A stretch of DNA of 64,000 nt from Dyadobacter sp. LHD-138 (lineage in GTDB: Bacteria > Bacteroidota > Bacteroidia > Cytophagales > Spirosomataceae), in contig NZ_JAVFVU010000002.1 in NCBI RefSeq assembly GCF_030929615.1, positions 113,227 through 177,226 of the forward strand, written 5' to 3'. The translations under genes were made by a program, and so were the position numbers. Below, piece by piece: positions 25,368-33,691 of the stretch (position 1 is the first letter of the stretch; every line of letters starts with the position of its first letter). The notes under the pieces were generated by a model. The model searched no databases and was not told where the DNA came from. It saw only the letters and a program-made list of their open reading frames with translations.

Positions 25368-28211
25368 GTGCCCAAAAATCCGAATATCAAGTCCGTTCTA
25401 ATTATCGGTTCTGGTCCCATCATCATTGGTCAGGCCTGTGAGTTCGACTACGCTGGCTCTCAAGCAGCCCGCTCACTTCGTGAAGAAGGTATAGAAGTTG
25501 TACTGATCAACTCGAACCCTGCCACGATCATGACGGATCCAATTAGCGCTGATCATGTGTATCTGCTGCCGTTGGAGAAGAAATATATCATCGAGATTCT
25601 TGAAAAACACAGGGCACTTGGGAAGCCGATTGATGCAGTTTTGCCAACAATGGGTGGTCAGACAGCCCTTAACTTAGCGATCGATTGCGATAAGGCCGGC
25701 ATTTGGAAAAAGTATGATGTAGATATTATTGGTGTCGACATCAAAGCGATCGAGACGACTGAGGACAGAGAAAAATTCCGTCTTAAAATGCTTGAACTTG
25801 ACGTGAACGTTTGTAAAGGACGCACGGCAAGATCATTTTTAGAAGGAAAAGAAATTGCTCAGGAAATTGGTTTCCCATTGGTTATCCGTCCTTCTTTCAC
25901 CCTGGGTGGAACAGGCGGTGGATTTGTGGAAAGAGCTGAGGATTTCGACAAAGCACTTACAAACGGCTTGCACGCCTCTCCCACGCACGAAGTGCTGGTA
26001 GAACAAAGTGCTATGGGCTGGAAAGAATACGAGCTTGAACTTTTACGCGATAGCAAAGGAAACTTCATCATCATCTGTTCGATTGAGAACTTTGACCCGA
26101 TGGGGGTTCACACAGGAGATAGTATCACAGTCGCACCGGCTATGACACTTCCTGATACGCTTTACCAGCAAATGCGCGACCTGGCTATCAAAATGATGGA
26201 CGGTATCGGGAAATTCGCCGGTGGATGTAACGTTCAGTTCTCGGTAAACCCGGCTGACGATCAGATCATCGCGATTGAAATTAACCCGCGTGTTTCCCGT
26301 TCTTCTGCACTTGCATCGAAGGCAACGGGTTACCCCATTGCAAAAATCGCTGCAAAAATGGCGATTGGATATAACCTAGACGAGTTGATCAACCCGATCA
26401 CAGGAAGTACTTCGGCCTTCTTCGAACCATCCATTGACTATGTAATCGTTAAAGTACCGCGCTGGAACTTTGATAAATTCCAGGGAGCCGATCGTTCACT
26501 TGGCTTGCAGATGAAATCAGTTGGTGAGGCCATGGGTATCGGCCGTAACTTCCAGGAAGCATTACAAAAAGCTTGTCAGTCACTTGAAATCCGTAGAAAC
26601 GGACTTGGTGCTGACGGACGTGAGTTGCGCGACCAGGAAGCGATCAAATATAGCTTGCAACACCCAAGCTGGGATCGTCTGTTCCACATTTACGATGCAT
26701 TCAAGATCGGTTTGTCTTTCAAAACAATCCAGAATCTTACCAAAATCGATGCATGGTTCCTTCGCCAGATCGAAGAGCTGATCGAACTGGAACACGAAAT
26801 TGAGAAATTTGAACTGTCTGACCTTCCAAAAGACCTGTTCCTGACGGCAAAACAAAAAGGTTATGCCGACCGTCAGATTGCACATTTGCTTAGTACAAAA
26901 GAAAGCAAGGTGTATGACAGACGTAAAGAACTGGGCATCAAACGTGTCTACAAATGTGTGGATACCTGCGCTGCGGAATTTGAAGCAAAAACTCCATATT
27001 ACTATTCAACATTCAATTCGTCGCAGGAAACTCCTGACAACGAGTCGATTGTGTCAGATAAGAAAAAGGTTGTCGTGCTGGGTTCAGGACCAAACCGTAT
27101 CGGACAAGGGATCGAGTTTGACTACTCTTGTGTACACGGTGTGTTGGCTGCAAAAGAAGCCGGTTATGAAACGATCATGATCAACTGTAACCCTGAAACA
27201 GTTTCAACCGACCCGGATATCTCCGACAAATTATACTTTGAGCCGGTATTCTGGGAGCACGTTTTTGACATCATCGAACATGAAAAACCGGAAGGTGTCA
27301 TTGTTCAGCTTGGTGGACAAACGGCTTTGAAAATGGCTGAAAAATTAGAGAAATACGGTATCAAAATCATCGGAACCAGCTACAATTCACTTGACTGGGC
27401 CGAAGATCGCGGACGTTTCTCTCCATTGCTCGAAGAACTTGGGATTCCTTATCCTAAATTCGGAACGGTAAGAACGGCCGACGCAGCTGTTGAACTTTCC
27501 CGCACGTTAGGCTTCCCGCTTCTGGTTCGTCCAAGTTATGTACTAGGCGGTCAGAACATGAAAATCGTGATCAACGAGAAAGAACTGGAAAACCACGTGG
27601 TAAAAATTCTTCGTGACATTCCGGACAACAACATTCTTCTGGATCACTTCCTTGAAGGAGCGCTTGAAGCAGAAGCCGATGCGATCTGTGATGGAGAGGA
27701 CGCTTACATCATCGGTGTGATGGAGCATATCGAGCCGGCTGGTATCCACTCAGGAGATTCACACGCAGCACTTCCTCCATTCGATTTAACAGAAGACGAA
27801 ATTCGTCAGATTAACGAACATACACGTAAAATCGCACTGGCGATGAATGTGAAAGGGCTTATCAACGTTCAGTTCGCGGTGAAAAACGGCATTGTTTACG
27901 TGATCGAAGCGAATCCACGTGCTTCACGTACAGTTCCCTTTATCTGTAAAGCATACCAGGAGCCTTACGTTAACTACGCTACGAAGCTAATGTTGGGAGA
28001 TAAAAAACTGAGCGATTTTACTTTCAACCCGGTAAAAAAAGGTTGGGCAATTAAAATCCCGGTATTCTCATTCAATAAATTCCCGAATGTAAATAAGGAG
28101 TTAGGGCCTGAAATGAAATCAACCGGTGAGGCAATTTACTTCATTGACGATTTGCAGGACGAGTTCTTCCAGAAAATCTACGGAGAACGTAACTTATATC
28201 TGAGCCGCTAG
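25368..28211 (+). CDS. carB: Carbamoyl phosphate synthase large subunit, short form
   Basis: Makes carbamoyl phosphate from bicarbonate, ATP and glutamine-derived ammonia for pyrimidine and arginine synthesis. Both ATP-grasp halves are intact: the first with 'VLIIGSGPIIIGQACEFDY', the second with 'VVVLGSGPNRIGQGIEFDYS', and each has the 'LGGQTAL'/'MGGQTAL' and 'EINPRVSRSSAL'/'EANPRASRTVPF' motifs. The protein ends at residue 947, soon after 'GPEMKSTGEAIYF'; the C-terminal MGS-like regulatory domain (about 130 residues, UMP/ornithine site in E. coli) is missing. Start is GTG. The partner carA is not nearby. Confidence 0.97.
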   Translation: MPKNPNIKSVLIIGSGPIIIGQACEFDYAGSQAARSLREEGIEVVLINSNPATIMTDPISADHVYLLPLEKKYIIEILEKHRALGKPIDAVLPTMGGQTALNLAIDCDKAGIWKKYDVDIIGVDIKAIETTEDREKFRLKMLELDVNVCKGRTARSFLEGKEIAQEIGFPLVIRPSFTLGGTGGGFVERAEDFDKALTNGLHASPTHEVLVEQSAMGWKEYELELLRDSKGNFIIICSIENFDPMGVHTGDSITVAPAMTLPDTLYQQMRDLAIKMMDGIGKFAGGCNVQFSVNPADDQIIAIEINPRVSRSSALASKATGYPIAKIAAKMAIGYNLDELINPITGSTSAFFEPSIDYVIVKVPRWNFDKFQGADRSLGLQMKSVGEAMGIGRNFQEALQKACQSLEIRRNGLGADGRELRDQEAIKYSLQHPSWDRLFHIYDAFKIGLSFKTIQNLTKIDAWFLRQIEELIELEHEIEKFELSDLPKDLFLTAKQKGYADRQIAHLLSTKESKVYDRRKELGIKRVYKCVDTCAAEFEAKTPYYYSTFNSSQETPDNESIVSDKKKVVVLGSGPNRIGQGIEFDYSCVHGVLAAKEAGYETIMINCNPETVSTDPDISDKLYFEPVFWEHVFDIIEHEKPEGVIVQLGGQTALKMAEKLEKYGIKIIGTSYNSLDWAEDRGRFSPLLEELGIPYPKFGTVRTADAAVELSRTLGFPLLVRPSYVLGGQNMKIVINEKELENHVVKILRDIPDNNILLDHFLEGALEAEADAICDGEDAYIIGVMEHIEPAGIHSGDSHAALPPFDLTEDEIRQINEHTRKIALAMNVKGLINVQFAVKNGIVYVIEANPRASRTVPFICKAYQEPYVNYATKLMLGDKKLSDFTFNPVKKGWAIKIPVFSFNKFPNVNKELGPEMKSTGEAIYFIDDLQDEFFQKIYGERNLYLSR

Positions 28212-28231
28212 GTTTTAGAGAAATATAAATG

Positions 28232-28262
28232 AAAAGCCCGGTTTAAACGCCGGGCTTTTTTT
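28232..28262 (+). terminator. Terminator after carB
   Basis: Stem 'aaaagcccgg' / 'ccgggctttt' with a short A/T loop and a following run of T. A classic intrinsic terminator. Confidence 0.9.
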
Positions 28263-28300
28263 GCGTTCGCCCCGATTTGTAATCGGTGTGAACGCAAAAA
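28261..28300. repeat. Hairpin with nested stem, REP-like
   Basis: Outer stem 'ttgcgttc'/'gaacgcaa' (28261-28268 with 28290-28297) and inner stem 'ccgatt'/'aatcgg' around 'tgt'. With flanking T and A runs it could also terminate the minus-strand gene at 28360. Confidence 0.6.
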
Positions 28301-28359
28301 AAGCCCAAAATCCAAAGATTCCGGGCCCAATTAAATTTTAATTAAAAAATATCTTTTTC

Positions 28360-28599
28360 CTATTTAACCTCCTCATAATCCACGTATTCACCTCCGCGGA
28401 AACGAGACTGGTTAACATCCGGTGGTACGCTATCAACACGAATGCCTGCCTTCTTCTTTTGCTCATAAGCTTTTTCCTGCCTTTTCTGCTCCTTCACCAA
28501 CTGCCTTCCCACCAGTAAATGGAACATAAACCGGCGAAAAACCGGAACAAACGCTAATAACAAAAAGAATATGACAAGAACATTAAATAAAATTTTCAT
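28360..28599 (-). CDS. Small membrane-anchored protein, DUF4834-like
   Basis: A 79-residue protein: one N-terminal hydrophobic helix ('LFNVLVIFFLLLAFVPVF'), then a basic helical stretch ('LVKEQKRQEKAYEQKKKAG') and a short tail ending in 'GGEYVDYEEVK'. This plan matches the small DUF4834 proteins found widely in Bacteroidota. Function is unknown. Codon use and conservation of the acidic/aromatic end support a real gene. It lies between carB and bshA, with hairpins on its downstream side. Confidence 0.7.
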   Translation of the reverse strand: MKILFNVLVIFFLLLAFVPVFRRFMFHLLVGRQLVKEQKRQEKAYEQKKKAGIRVDSVPPDVNQSRFRGGEYVDYEEVK

Positions 28600-28830
28600 C
28601 TCTCAAAAGTTTTATATCTCCGTTATAACGAGAAACCCACTAAAATAAACACACGAATATAACGAAAACCTGTCAAATCATCCAATCGCCTTGAAGAATG
28701 GTGTACCTTGTTGACAAACGGCAAAAAAATGAGAATCAGTTCATGGACGGCTGATACATCCCTAACCTGATTTCGCAAATATTTCTTAGTTACAACGTTT
28801 TTATGATTGGTATGAAAATATTCAAAAATA

Positions 28831-28878
28831 AAACAGGACATATACAGTTGAGAAAACCCGGCTATAAATGTCCTGTTT
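28831..28878 (-). terminator. Terminator after bshA
   Basis: A perfect 11 bp stem, 'aaacaggacat' (28831-28841) and 'atgtcctgttt' (28868-28878). On the minus strand it is followed by a T-rich run. It overlaps nothing else and ends the bshA transcript. Confidence 0.7.
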
Positions 28879-28886
28879 GTAAGTCG

Positions 28887-30023
28887 TTATACAGTTGCCT
28901 TACTGTTTTCGATCACCCGTTCGTAGTAAGATTCGTAATGCGGCAAGATCCTTGCCACATCAAATTCCTTCGCTCTGGCAAGGGCATTGTCCTTGAATCT
29001 CGGCAAATTTTCATCCAGCAAAATATAGGCCGCATTTTTTACCATATCATCAACATCGCCGATATCACTTAAAAATCCGGTTACACCCGGAATGTTAAGC
29101 TCCGGCAATCCGCCCGCGTTGGAAGTAATCAGCGGCACCTCACAAGCCAGCGCTTCCAGGGCTGCCAGTCCAAAACTTTCAGATTCCGAAGGCATTAGGA
29201 ACAGATCAGCCACAGATAACACTTCTTCGATGGCGTCCAGTTTACCCAGAAAACGAACGTCTGAAAGCATGTCAAGATCGCGGCATAAACGTTCGATCCG
29301 CGCACGATCCGGCCCATCGCCAACCAACAGCAGCTTACTTGGTGTAATATCACGGAGTTGATGGAAAATCATGATCACATCGTCAATCCTTTTAACTTTA
29401 CGGAAATTCGACGTGTGCACGATCAGCTTTTCGTTGTTAGGGCAGATCGCAAGTTTGAAATGATCCTTTTTTTGCCTGTTAAAACGGCTCAGATCGATAA
29501 AATTCGGGATTACTTCAATATCTTTTGTAACAGCAAAGTGCCGGTAGGTATCATTTTTAAGCGATTCTGAAACGGCTGTTATCCCATCCGACTGATTGAT
29601 ACTGAAAGTTACAACAGGCTCATAAGATTCATCTTTTCCAACCAGGGTGATATCCGTACCATGCAATGTGGTGATGATCGGGATATGAATGCCTTGCTGG
29701 GCAAGGATTTGCTTGGCAAGATAAGCGGATGAAGCGTGCGGTATGGCATAATGCACATGAAGCAGGTCCAGTTTTTCCATCTTCACCACATGCACCATAT
29801 GGCTCGACAAAGCCGATTCATAAGGCGGGTATTGAAACAATGGATAGGCTGGTATATTTACTTCGTGGTAATAAAGGTTTTCATTGAAAAAATCCAGTCG
29901 CTGAGGTTGAGAATACGTAATGAAATGTACCTGGTGGCCCTCTTTTGCAAGTGCTTTCCCTAGTTCCGTAGCAACTACGCCACTACCTCCAAAGGTTGGG
30001 TAGCACACAATGCCTATTTTCAT
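28887..30023 (-). CDS. bshA: N-acetyl-alpha-D-glucosaminyl L-malate synthase BshA
   Basis: First step of bacillithiol synthesis: joins UDP-GlcNAc and L-malate. It is a GT-B retaining glycosyltransferase of 378 residues with the BshA start 'KIGIVCYPTFGGSGVVATEL', 'VHFITYSQPQRLDF', 'LHVHYAIPHASSAYLAKQIL', 'TTLHGTDITLVGKD', and the donor-site 'FLMPSESESFGLAALEALAC' with 'ITSNAGGLPEL'. Bacillithiol is the main low-molecular-weight thiol of many Bacteroidota. bshB and bshC are not in this window. Confidence 0.95.
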   Translation of the reverse strand: MKIGIVCYPTFGGSGVVATELGKALAKEGHQVHFITYSQPQRLDFFNENLYYHEVNIPAYPLFQYPPYESALSSHMVHVVKMEKLDLLHVHYAIPHASSAYLAKQILAQQGIHIPIITTLHGTDITLVGKDESYEPVVTFSINQSDGITAVSESLKNDTYRHFAVTKDIEVIPNFIDLSRFNRQKKDHFKLAICPNNEKLIVHTSNFRKVKRIDDVIMIFHQLRDITPSKLLLVGDGPDRARIERLCRDLDMLSDVRFLGKLDAIEEVLSVADLFLMPSESESFGLAALEALACEVPLITSNAGGLPELNIPGVTGFLSDIGDVDDMVKNAAYILLDENLPRFKDNALARAKEFDVARILPHYESYYERVIENSKATV

Positions 30024-30224
30024 AATTTTAAATTTCTATGTTCTGAGTGAAATAATTTAAGTTTAAGCACGACGAACTTTTGTAAACAGACCTATGATTC
30101 ATAGCTAACACAAAATCAGTGCTTTTTTATCCCGAAGTGTTAGAGAAAGATTTTAATAATTCCTTAATTGACATAAAATGAATAATTTTAATGTCTGAAC
30201 CTGCGTATATTTTTAATAACCTTC

Positions 30225-31106
30225 ATGAATGTGTCTTTAAGACCGAAAGTAAGATTTTGGGATTTTGTTGCCGGAAGCCTGCGTCTGGTCCGCACGAGCA
30301 ATCTGCTCATTGTGGCTGTTACGCAGTACCTTACGCGCATTTTGTTGATTGGCCCGAGACATGAGTGGAGAAAAATCATCAGTGATCCCGACTTGTTTAT
30401 TCTTTCCCTTTCTACGGTTTGTATTGCGGCAGCCGGCTATATCATCAATGATTATTTCGACATTAAAATTGATATCGTTAACAAACCCGAACGTGTTGTT
30501 GTCGGCCGTTATCTGAAAAGACGCTGGGCAATGGGCGCGCATCAGGTATTAAATGTGCTTGGAGCCGCCCTGGGCCTTCTGGTAAGTCATTGGGTATTCC
30601 TCGTCAATGTGGTATCAATCACCATGCTCTGGTTTTATTCCGAACGTTACAAACGTGCGCCCTTTATCGGGAACCTTATCGTGTCACTGCTGACGGGTTT
30701 TACACTTTTAATTCTGACCATACGCTACCCCGAAAACCGCCAGCTTGTATTCATCTATGCAGTTTTCTCTTTCTTTATTTCCCTGATCCGGGAAATCGTC
30801 AAAGACATGGAAGATATCCGCGGCGACGAAGCGCATGGTTGCCGTACCCTCCCGATCATCTGGGGAATCAGGCGGACGAAACATTTTCTGTACTGTATTA
30901 TTTTCATATTCGTCACGACCTTGTTTTTCATGGCGCACACCCTCAACAATCCGGTGCTTGCCGTACTTTTTCTTTTGCTATTATTCCCGATCGGATGGCT
31001 TGTATACACACTAAACCGCTCGGATACCCGCCGTGATTTCAAAAAGATCAGTTCTTTATGTAAATTAATTATGTTGCTGGGCCTTATCACGATGGTATGG
31101 GCATAA
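30225..31106 (+). CDS. UbiA-family prenyltransferase (geranylgeranylglycerol-phosphate geranylgeranyltransferase-like)
   Basis: A polytopic inner-membrane enzyme that moves a prenyl chain from a diphosphate donor to an acceptor. The first Asp-rich motif is 'NDYFDIKIDIVNKPERVVVG' near residues 75-95; the second is in 'EIVKDMEDIRGDEAHGCRTL'. About nine hydrophobic segments span 293 residues. Close relatives in Bacteroidota are usually labelled as geranylgeranylglycerol-phosphate transferases, but the acceptor here is not proven and quinone or other lipid products are possible. It is divergent from bshA. Confidence 0.88.
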   Translation: MNVSLRPKVRFWDFVAGSLRLVRTSNLLIVAVTQYLTRILLIGPRHEWRKIISDPDLFILSLSTVCIAAAGYIINDYFDIKIDIVNKPERVVVGRYLKRRWAMGAHQVLNVLGAALGLLVSHWVFLVNVVSITMLWFYSERYKRAPFIGNLIVSLLTGFTLLILTIRYPENRQLVFIYAVFSFFISLIREIVKDMEDIRGDEAHGCRTLPIIWGIRRTKHFLYCIIFIFVTTLFFMAHTLNNPVLAVLFLLLLFPIGWLVYTLNRSDTRRDFKKISSLCKLIMLLGLITMVWA

Positions 31107-31139
31107 CTGACCAATCAAATCACCTAAATGAACATCCTT

Positions 31140-31835
31140 ATGAAAAGTAAAATTTTACTATTATTGGCTGTCTTTATTTCAAGCATCGTCAGCATCCGCG
31201 CTCAAGACTGCATGGGCACAAACATGAAAGCGGGAACCGGGTTTGAAATGGCAAATTACGACGGCAAAGGCAAGCTGATTGGCACCATGACGTATAAAAT
31301 CGCCAAGGTAACTTCTCAGGGCGCGATGTCGGTTATTACCATTGATATGGAATCCTTTAATACAAAAGGCAAATCCGAATTAAAAAATACCTACGAAATG
31401 AAATGTGACGGCAACACGCTGTTTCTGGACGCAAGTACGCTGATCAATCAGGAACAGATGAAATCGTTTGAAAATTTTCAGATGAAATTCACTTCGACCA
31501 ATATCGAATTCCCCAACAAGTTTACGGTCGGGGAAAAACTGAAAGATGCTTCGATGAAAGGCGAAGGAACATCCGGACCGATGACGATGATTTTCAACAT
31601 GCTGATCTCGAACAGAAAAGTGGAAAGCCAGGAAAAAATCACCATCCCTGCCGGAACTTTTGACGCCTACAAAATTACCTCGGACATGAAAATGGAGACA
31701 AAAATGGGTTTTGGCATAACCGTTGATATCAACACCATCTCATGGCGCGCGCCGGGTGTCCTTTGGGATCTAAAAACCGAATCGTACCGTAAAGGCAAAC
31801 TATTTGGCAGAAGTGAGCTAACAAAAATTTACTGA
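31140..31835 (+). CDS. Secreted protein, DUF3108/TapB-like
   Basis: A protein of 231 residues with a Sec signal ('MKSKILLLLAVFISSIVS', cleavage near 'IRAQ'). The mature part is beta-rich and repeats the theme of a DUF3108-type sheet: 'GTGFEMANYDGKGKLIGTMT', 'FENFQMKFTSTNIEFPN', 'TIPAGTFDAYKITSDM' and 'ETKMGFGI'. Its role is unknown. An ATG four codons upstream (31128) is possible. It starts 33 bases after the prenyltransferase gene, so the two may be co-transcribed; a strong terminator follows. Confidence 0.75.
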   Translation: MKSKILLLLAVFISSIVSIRAQDCMGTNMKAGTGFEMANYDGKGKLIGTMTYKIAKVTSQGAMSVITIDMESFNTKGKSELKNTYEMKCDGNTLFLDASTLINQEQMKSFENFQMKFTSTNIEFPNKFTVGEKLKDASMKGEGTSGPMTMIFNMLISNRKVESQEKITIPAGTFDAYKITSDMKMETKMGFGITVDINTISWRAPGVLWDLKTESYRKGKLFGRSELTKIY

Positions 31836-31870
31836 CAAACCGCACAACAAATCTAAAAGATATAAAGAAC

Positions 31871-31908
31871 GGCTTCCGAATTAAGCCCGGAAGCCATTCT
31901 TTTTTATA
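31871..31908 (+). terminator. Terminator after the DUF3108-like gene
   Basis: Stem 'ggcttccg'/'cggaagcc' with a short loop, followed by 'attctttttta'. Confidence 0.8.
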
Positions 31909-31914
31909 GCTTTG
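31907..31914 (+). promoter_or_regulatory. -7 box upstream of purN
   Basis: 'TAGCTTTG' matches the -7 consensus, 100 bases before the purN start. No TTTG box at standard spacing is present upstream, so it is tentative. Confidence 0.4.
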
Positions 31915-31963
31915 CCAATTATTTCAAAATTTCCGGAAATTCAAAGTGACAGGCACAACCGGT

Positions 31964-31998
31964 CAACTTCTGACTTTCCACTTTCAACTTTCAACCGC
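31964..31998 (+). repeat. Period-7 tract upstream of purN
   Basis: Five degenerate heptamers in phase: CAACTTC, TGACTTT, CCACTTT, CAACTTT, CAACCGC. It ends 15 bases before the purN ATG. Similar phased tracts occur at 41997, 48871 and 52999. Confidence 0.7.
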
Positions 31999-32013
31999 TG
32001 CGGCGGCCGTCAA

Positions 32014-32586
32014 ATGAAACATATTGCCATTTTCGCATCAGGTTCCGGATCCAACGCTGAAAAAATCAGCGAGTATTTTGCCGAACGTTCCGATGTGCAG
32101 GTTACATTGATCCTGACCAACAATCCAAAAGCCGGCGTTATTGAGCGTGCACGCCGTCTGCATATTCCCGTTGTCGTTTTTGACAGGAAAACTTTTTACG
32201 AAACCGAACGCATTCTGGATCTGTTGACAAATAACAAGATCGACTTAATCGTTCTCGCCGGTTTTATGATGCTGATCCCGGCTTCATTGGTTGAAGCATT
32301 CCCTGACCGGATGGTCAATATCCACCCGGCTTTGCTTCCAAAATTCGGAGGAAAAGGTATGTATGGTCATTTTGTGCATGAAGCGGTCGTTGCCAGTAAG
32401 GAAAAAGAATCGGGTATTACCATCCATTATGTCAACCAGCATTATGATGAAGGCAATATCATTTTCCAAACGACCTGTGAAGTAACAGAAACCGATGACG
32501 CAGACACCGTTGCGGATAAGATCCATGTGCTGGAACACGAGCATTTCCCGCGTGTGGTAGACGAAGTACTTTCCAGTTTGAGCTAA
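32014..32586 (+). CDS. purN: Phosphoribosylglycinamide formyltransferase PurN
   Basis: Purine synthesis enzyme that formylates glycinamide ribotide using 10-formyltetrahydrofolate. The 190-residue protein has 'KHIAIFASGSGSNAEKI' (phosphate loop), 'LTNNPKAGVIERA', 'DLIVLAGFMMLIPASLV', the catalytic Asn-His in 'MVNIHPALLPKFGGKGMYG', and 'GITIHYVNQHYDEGNIIFQ' with the active-site Asp. The frame is open further upstream through a heptamer repeat, but the ATG at 32014 gives the standard N-terminus. An EamA transporter gene starts 10 bases downstream. Confidence 0.97.
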   Translation: MKHIAIFASGSGSNAEKISEYFAERSDVQVTLILTNNPKAGVIERARRLHIPVVVFDRKTFYETERILDLLTNNKIDLIVLAGFMMLIPASLVEAFPDRMVNIHPALLPKFGGKGMYGHFVHEAVVASKEKESGITIHYVNQHYDEGNIIFQTTCEVTETDDADTVADKIHVLEHEHFPRVVDEVLSSLS

Positions 32587-32596
32587 GTCATTGCCG

Positions 32597-33520
32597 ATGC
32601 TATACTTTTTACTCGCCGTCCTCTTTACTGTTGCCCTTTACCTGATCATGCGGTCTTATCCGAAATATCAGGTCAATTCTTTCCATGCGGTGGTTTTTAA
32701 CTATTATTCTTGCGTATTGACTGGGCTTGTCTTAACACCCGACTTAAAGGCATTCGGTGAAATACAATGGAATTCGCAGGGGACAGTATTAACACTGGCG
32801 CTTGGAACCTTGTTTGTGGTCGCCTTTATGTCAATCGGGATGACGGCGCAAAAAGTAAGCGTCACGGCGGCTTCGCTGGCGGGCAATATGTCGCTGGTCA
32901 TTCCGGTGCTATTCGGGCTTTTTATTTTCAAAAATACGAACAAGGAGTTTACCGTCCTGAACTACACAGGACTGGTTATTGCCCTGGTTGCACTCGCTTT
33001 AGGCGTCATGCAAACGAAAGCAAAAAGTACGGCTTTTGCGCACGATCAGCCGTTGGAAGTCTCAGTCTTATCTTACGCCTGGCTTCTTCCTGTTTTCACT
33101 TTTTTGGCGAGCGGGACCAACAATACGCTGATCAATTATCTGACGATGCAGTATTACCGACCCGAGCAAACGACGCTGTTCATGATCATTGCCTGCTCAG
33201 GCGCTATTCTGATCGGCACCTTGCTGCTGCTTTACAAAATATTTTTTGGCAGCGAAAAACTGCTTCTCCGCAGTGTTGTCGGCGGTTTAATCTTGGGTGT
33301 CCCCAATTTCCTTTCCCTTTATTTTTTATTACAGGCTTTGGGCTCATTCGGCAACAGCGCCGCCTTTGTTTTCCCGATTTACAATATCCTGAGCATGCTG
33401 GTTTCTTCCCTGGCCGCCTGGATTTTGTACAAAGAAAAACTTAATAACCTGAACAGACTTGGACTTGCCCTTGCCGTGGTGGCCATTATCCTGATTTCTT
33501 ACCAGGAACTTGGTTTCTAG
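32597..33520 (+). CDS. EamA/DMT-superfamily transporter
   Basis: A ten-helix inner-membrane protein of 307 residues with the two-repeat plan of drug/metabolite transporters. Hydrophobic segments run from 'MLYFLLAVLFTVALYLIM' to 'LGLALAVVAIILISYQ'; the end of each repeat has the usual 'VTAASLAGNMSLVIPVLFG' and 'SAAFVFPIYNILSMLVSSL' pattern. The substrate is unknown. A TTG two codons earlier is in frame; the ATG at 32597 is preferred. It is closely linked to purN. Confidence 0.85.
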   Translation: MLYFLLAVLFTVALYLIMRSYPKYQVNSFHAVVFNYYSCVLTGLVLTPDLKAFGEIQWNSQGTVLTLALGTLFVVAFMSIGMTAQKVSVTAASLAGNMSLVIPVLFGLFIFKNTNKEFTVLNYTGLVIALVALALGVMQTKAKSTAFAHDQPLEVSVLSYAWLLPVFTFLASGTNNTLINYLTMQYYRPEQTTLFMIIACSGAILIGTLLLLYKIFFGSEKLLLRSVVGGLILGVPNFLSLYFLLQALGSFGNSAAFVFPIYNILSMLVSSLAAWILYKEKLNNLNRLGLALAVVAIILISYQELGF

Positions 33521-33521
33521 G

Positions 33522-33568
33522 AATTATCCCGGGGATAATTTTTGTTAACTTACTCCGGAGTTTTTTTA
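33522..33568 (+). terminator. Two small hairpins after the EamA gene
   Basis: 'aattatccc'/'gggataatt' followed by TTTTTG, then 'actccggagt' followed by seven T. Either could terminate the purN-EamA transcript. Confidence 0.65.
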
Positions 33569-33640
33569 CCCGTCCGACGGCAAAAAACCGTCGGACGAGG
33601 CGGCCCGTCGGATGGCTTTTTTGGCCATCCGACGGGTAAG
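33566..33640. repeat. Composite REP-like element with nested inverted repeats
   Basis: An outer 9 bp stem ('ttacccgtc'/'gacgggtaa') encloses two hairpins: a 10 bp stem 'cgtccgacgg'/'ccgtcggacg' (33571-33597) and a 13 bp stem 'cccgtcggatggc'/'gccatccgacggg' (33604-33636). A relative with the same 'gtccgacgg' core is at 63023-63054. Confidence 0.8.
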
Positions 33641-33691
33641 AAACAAATACCCGACTTTCAAAAAGCCTTTGAAATATTTTAAAACAGAATT

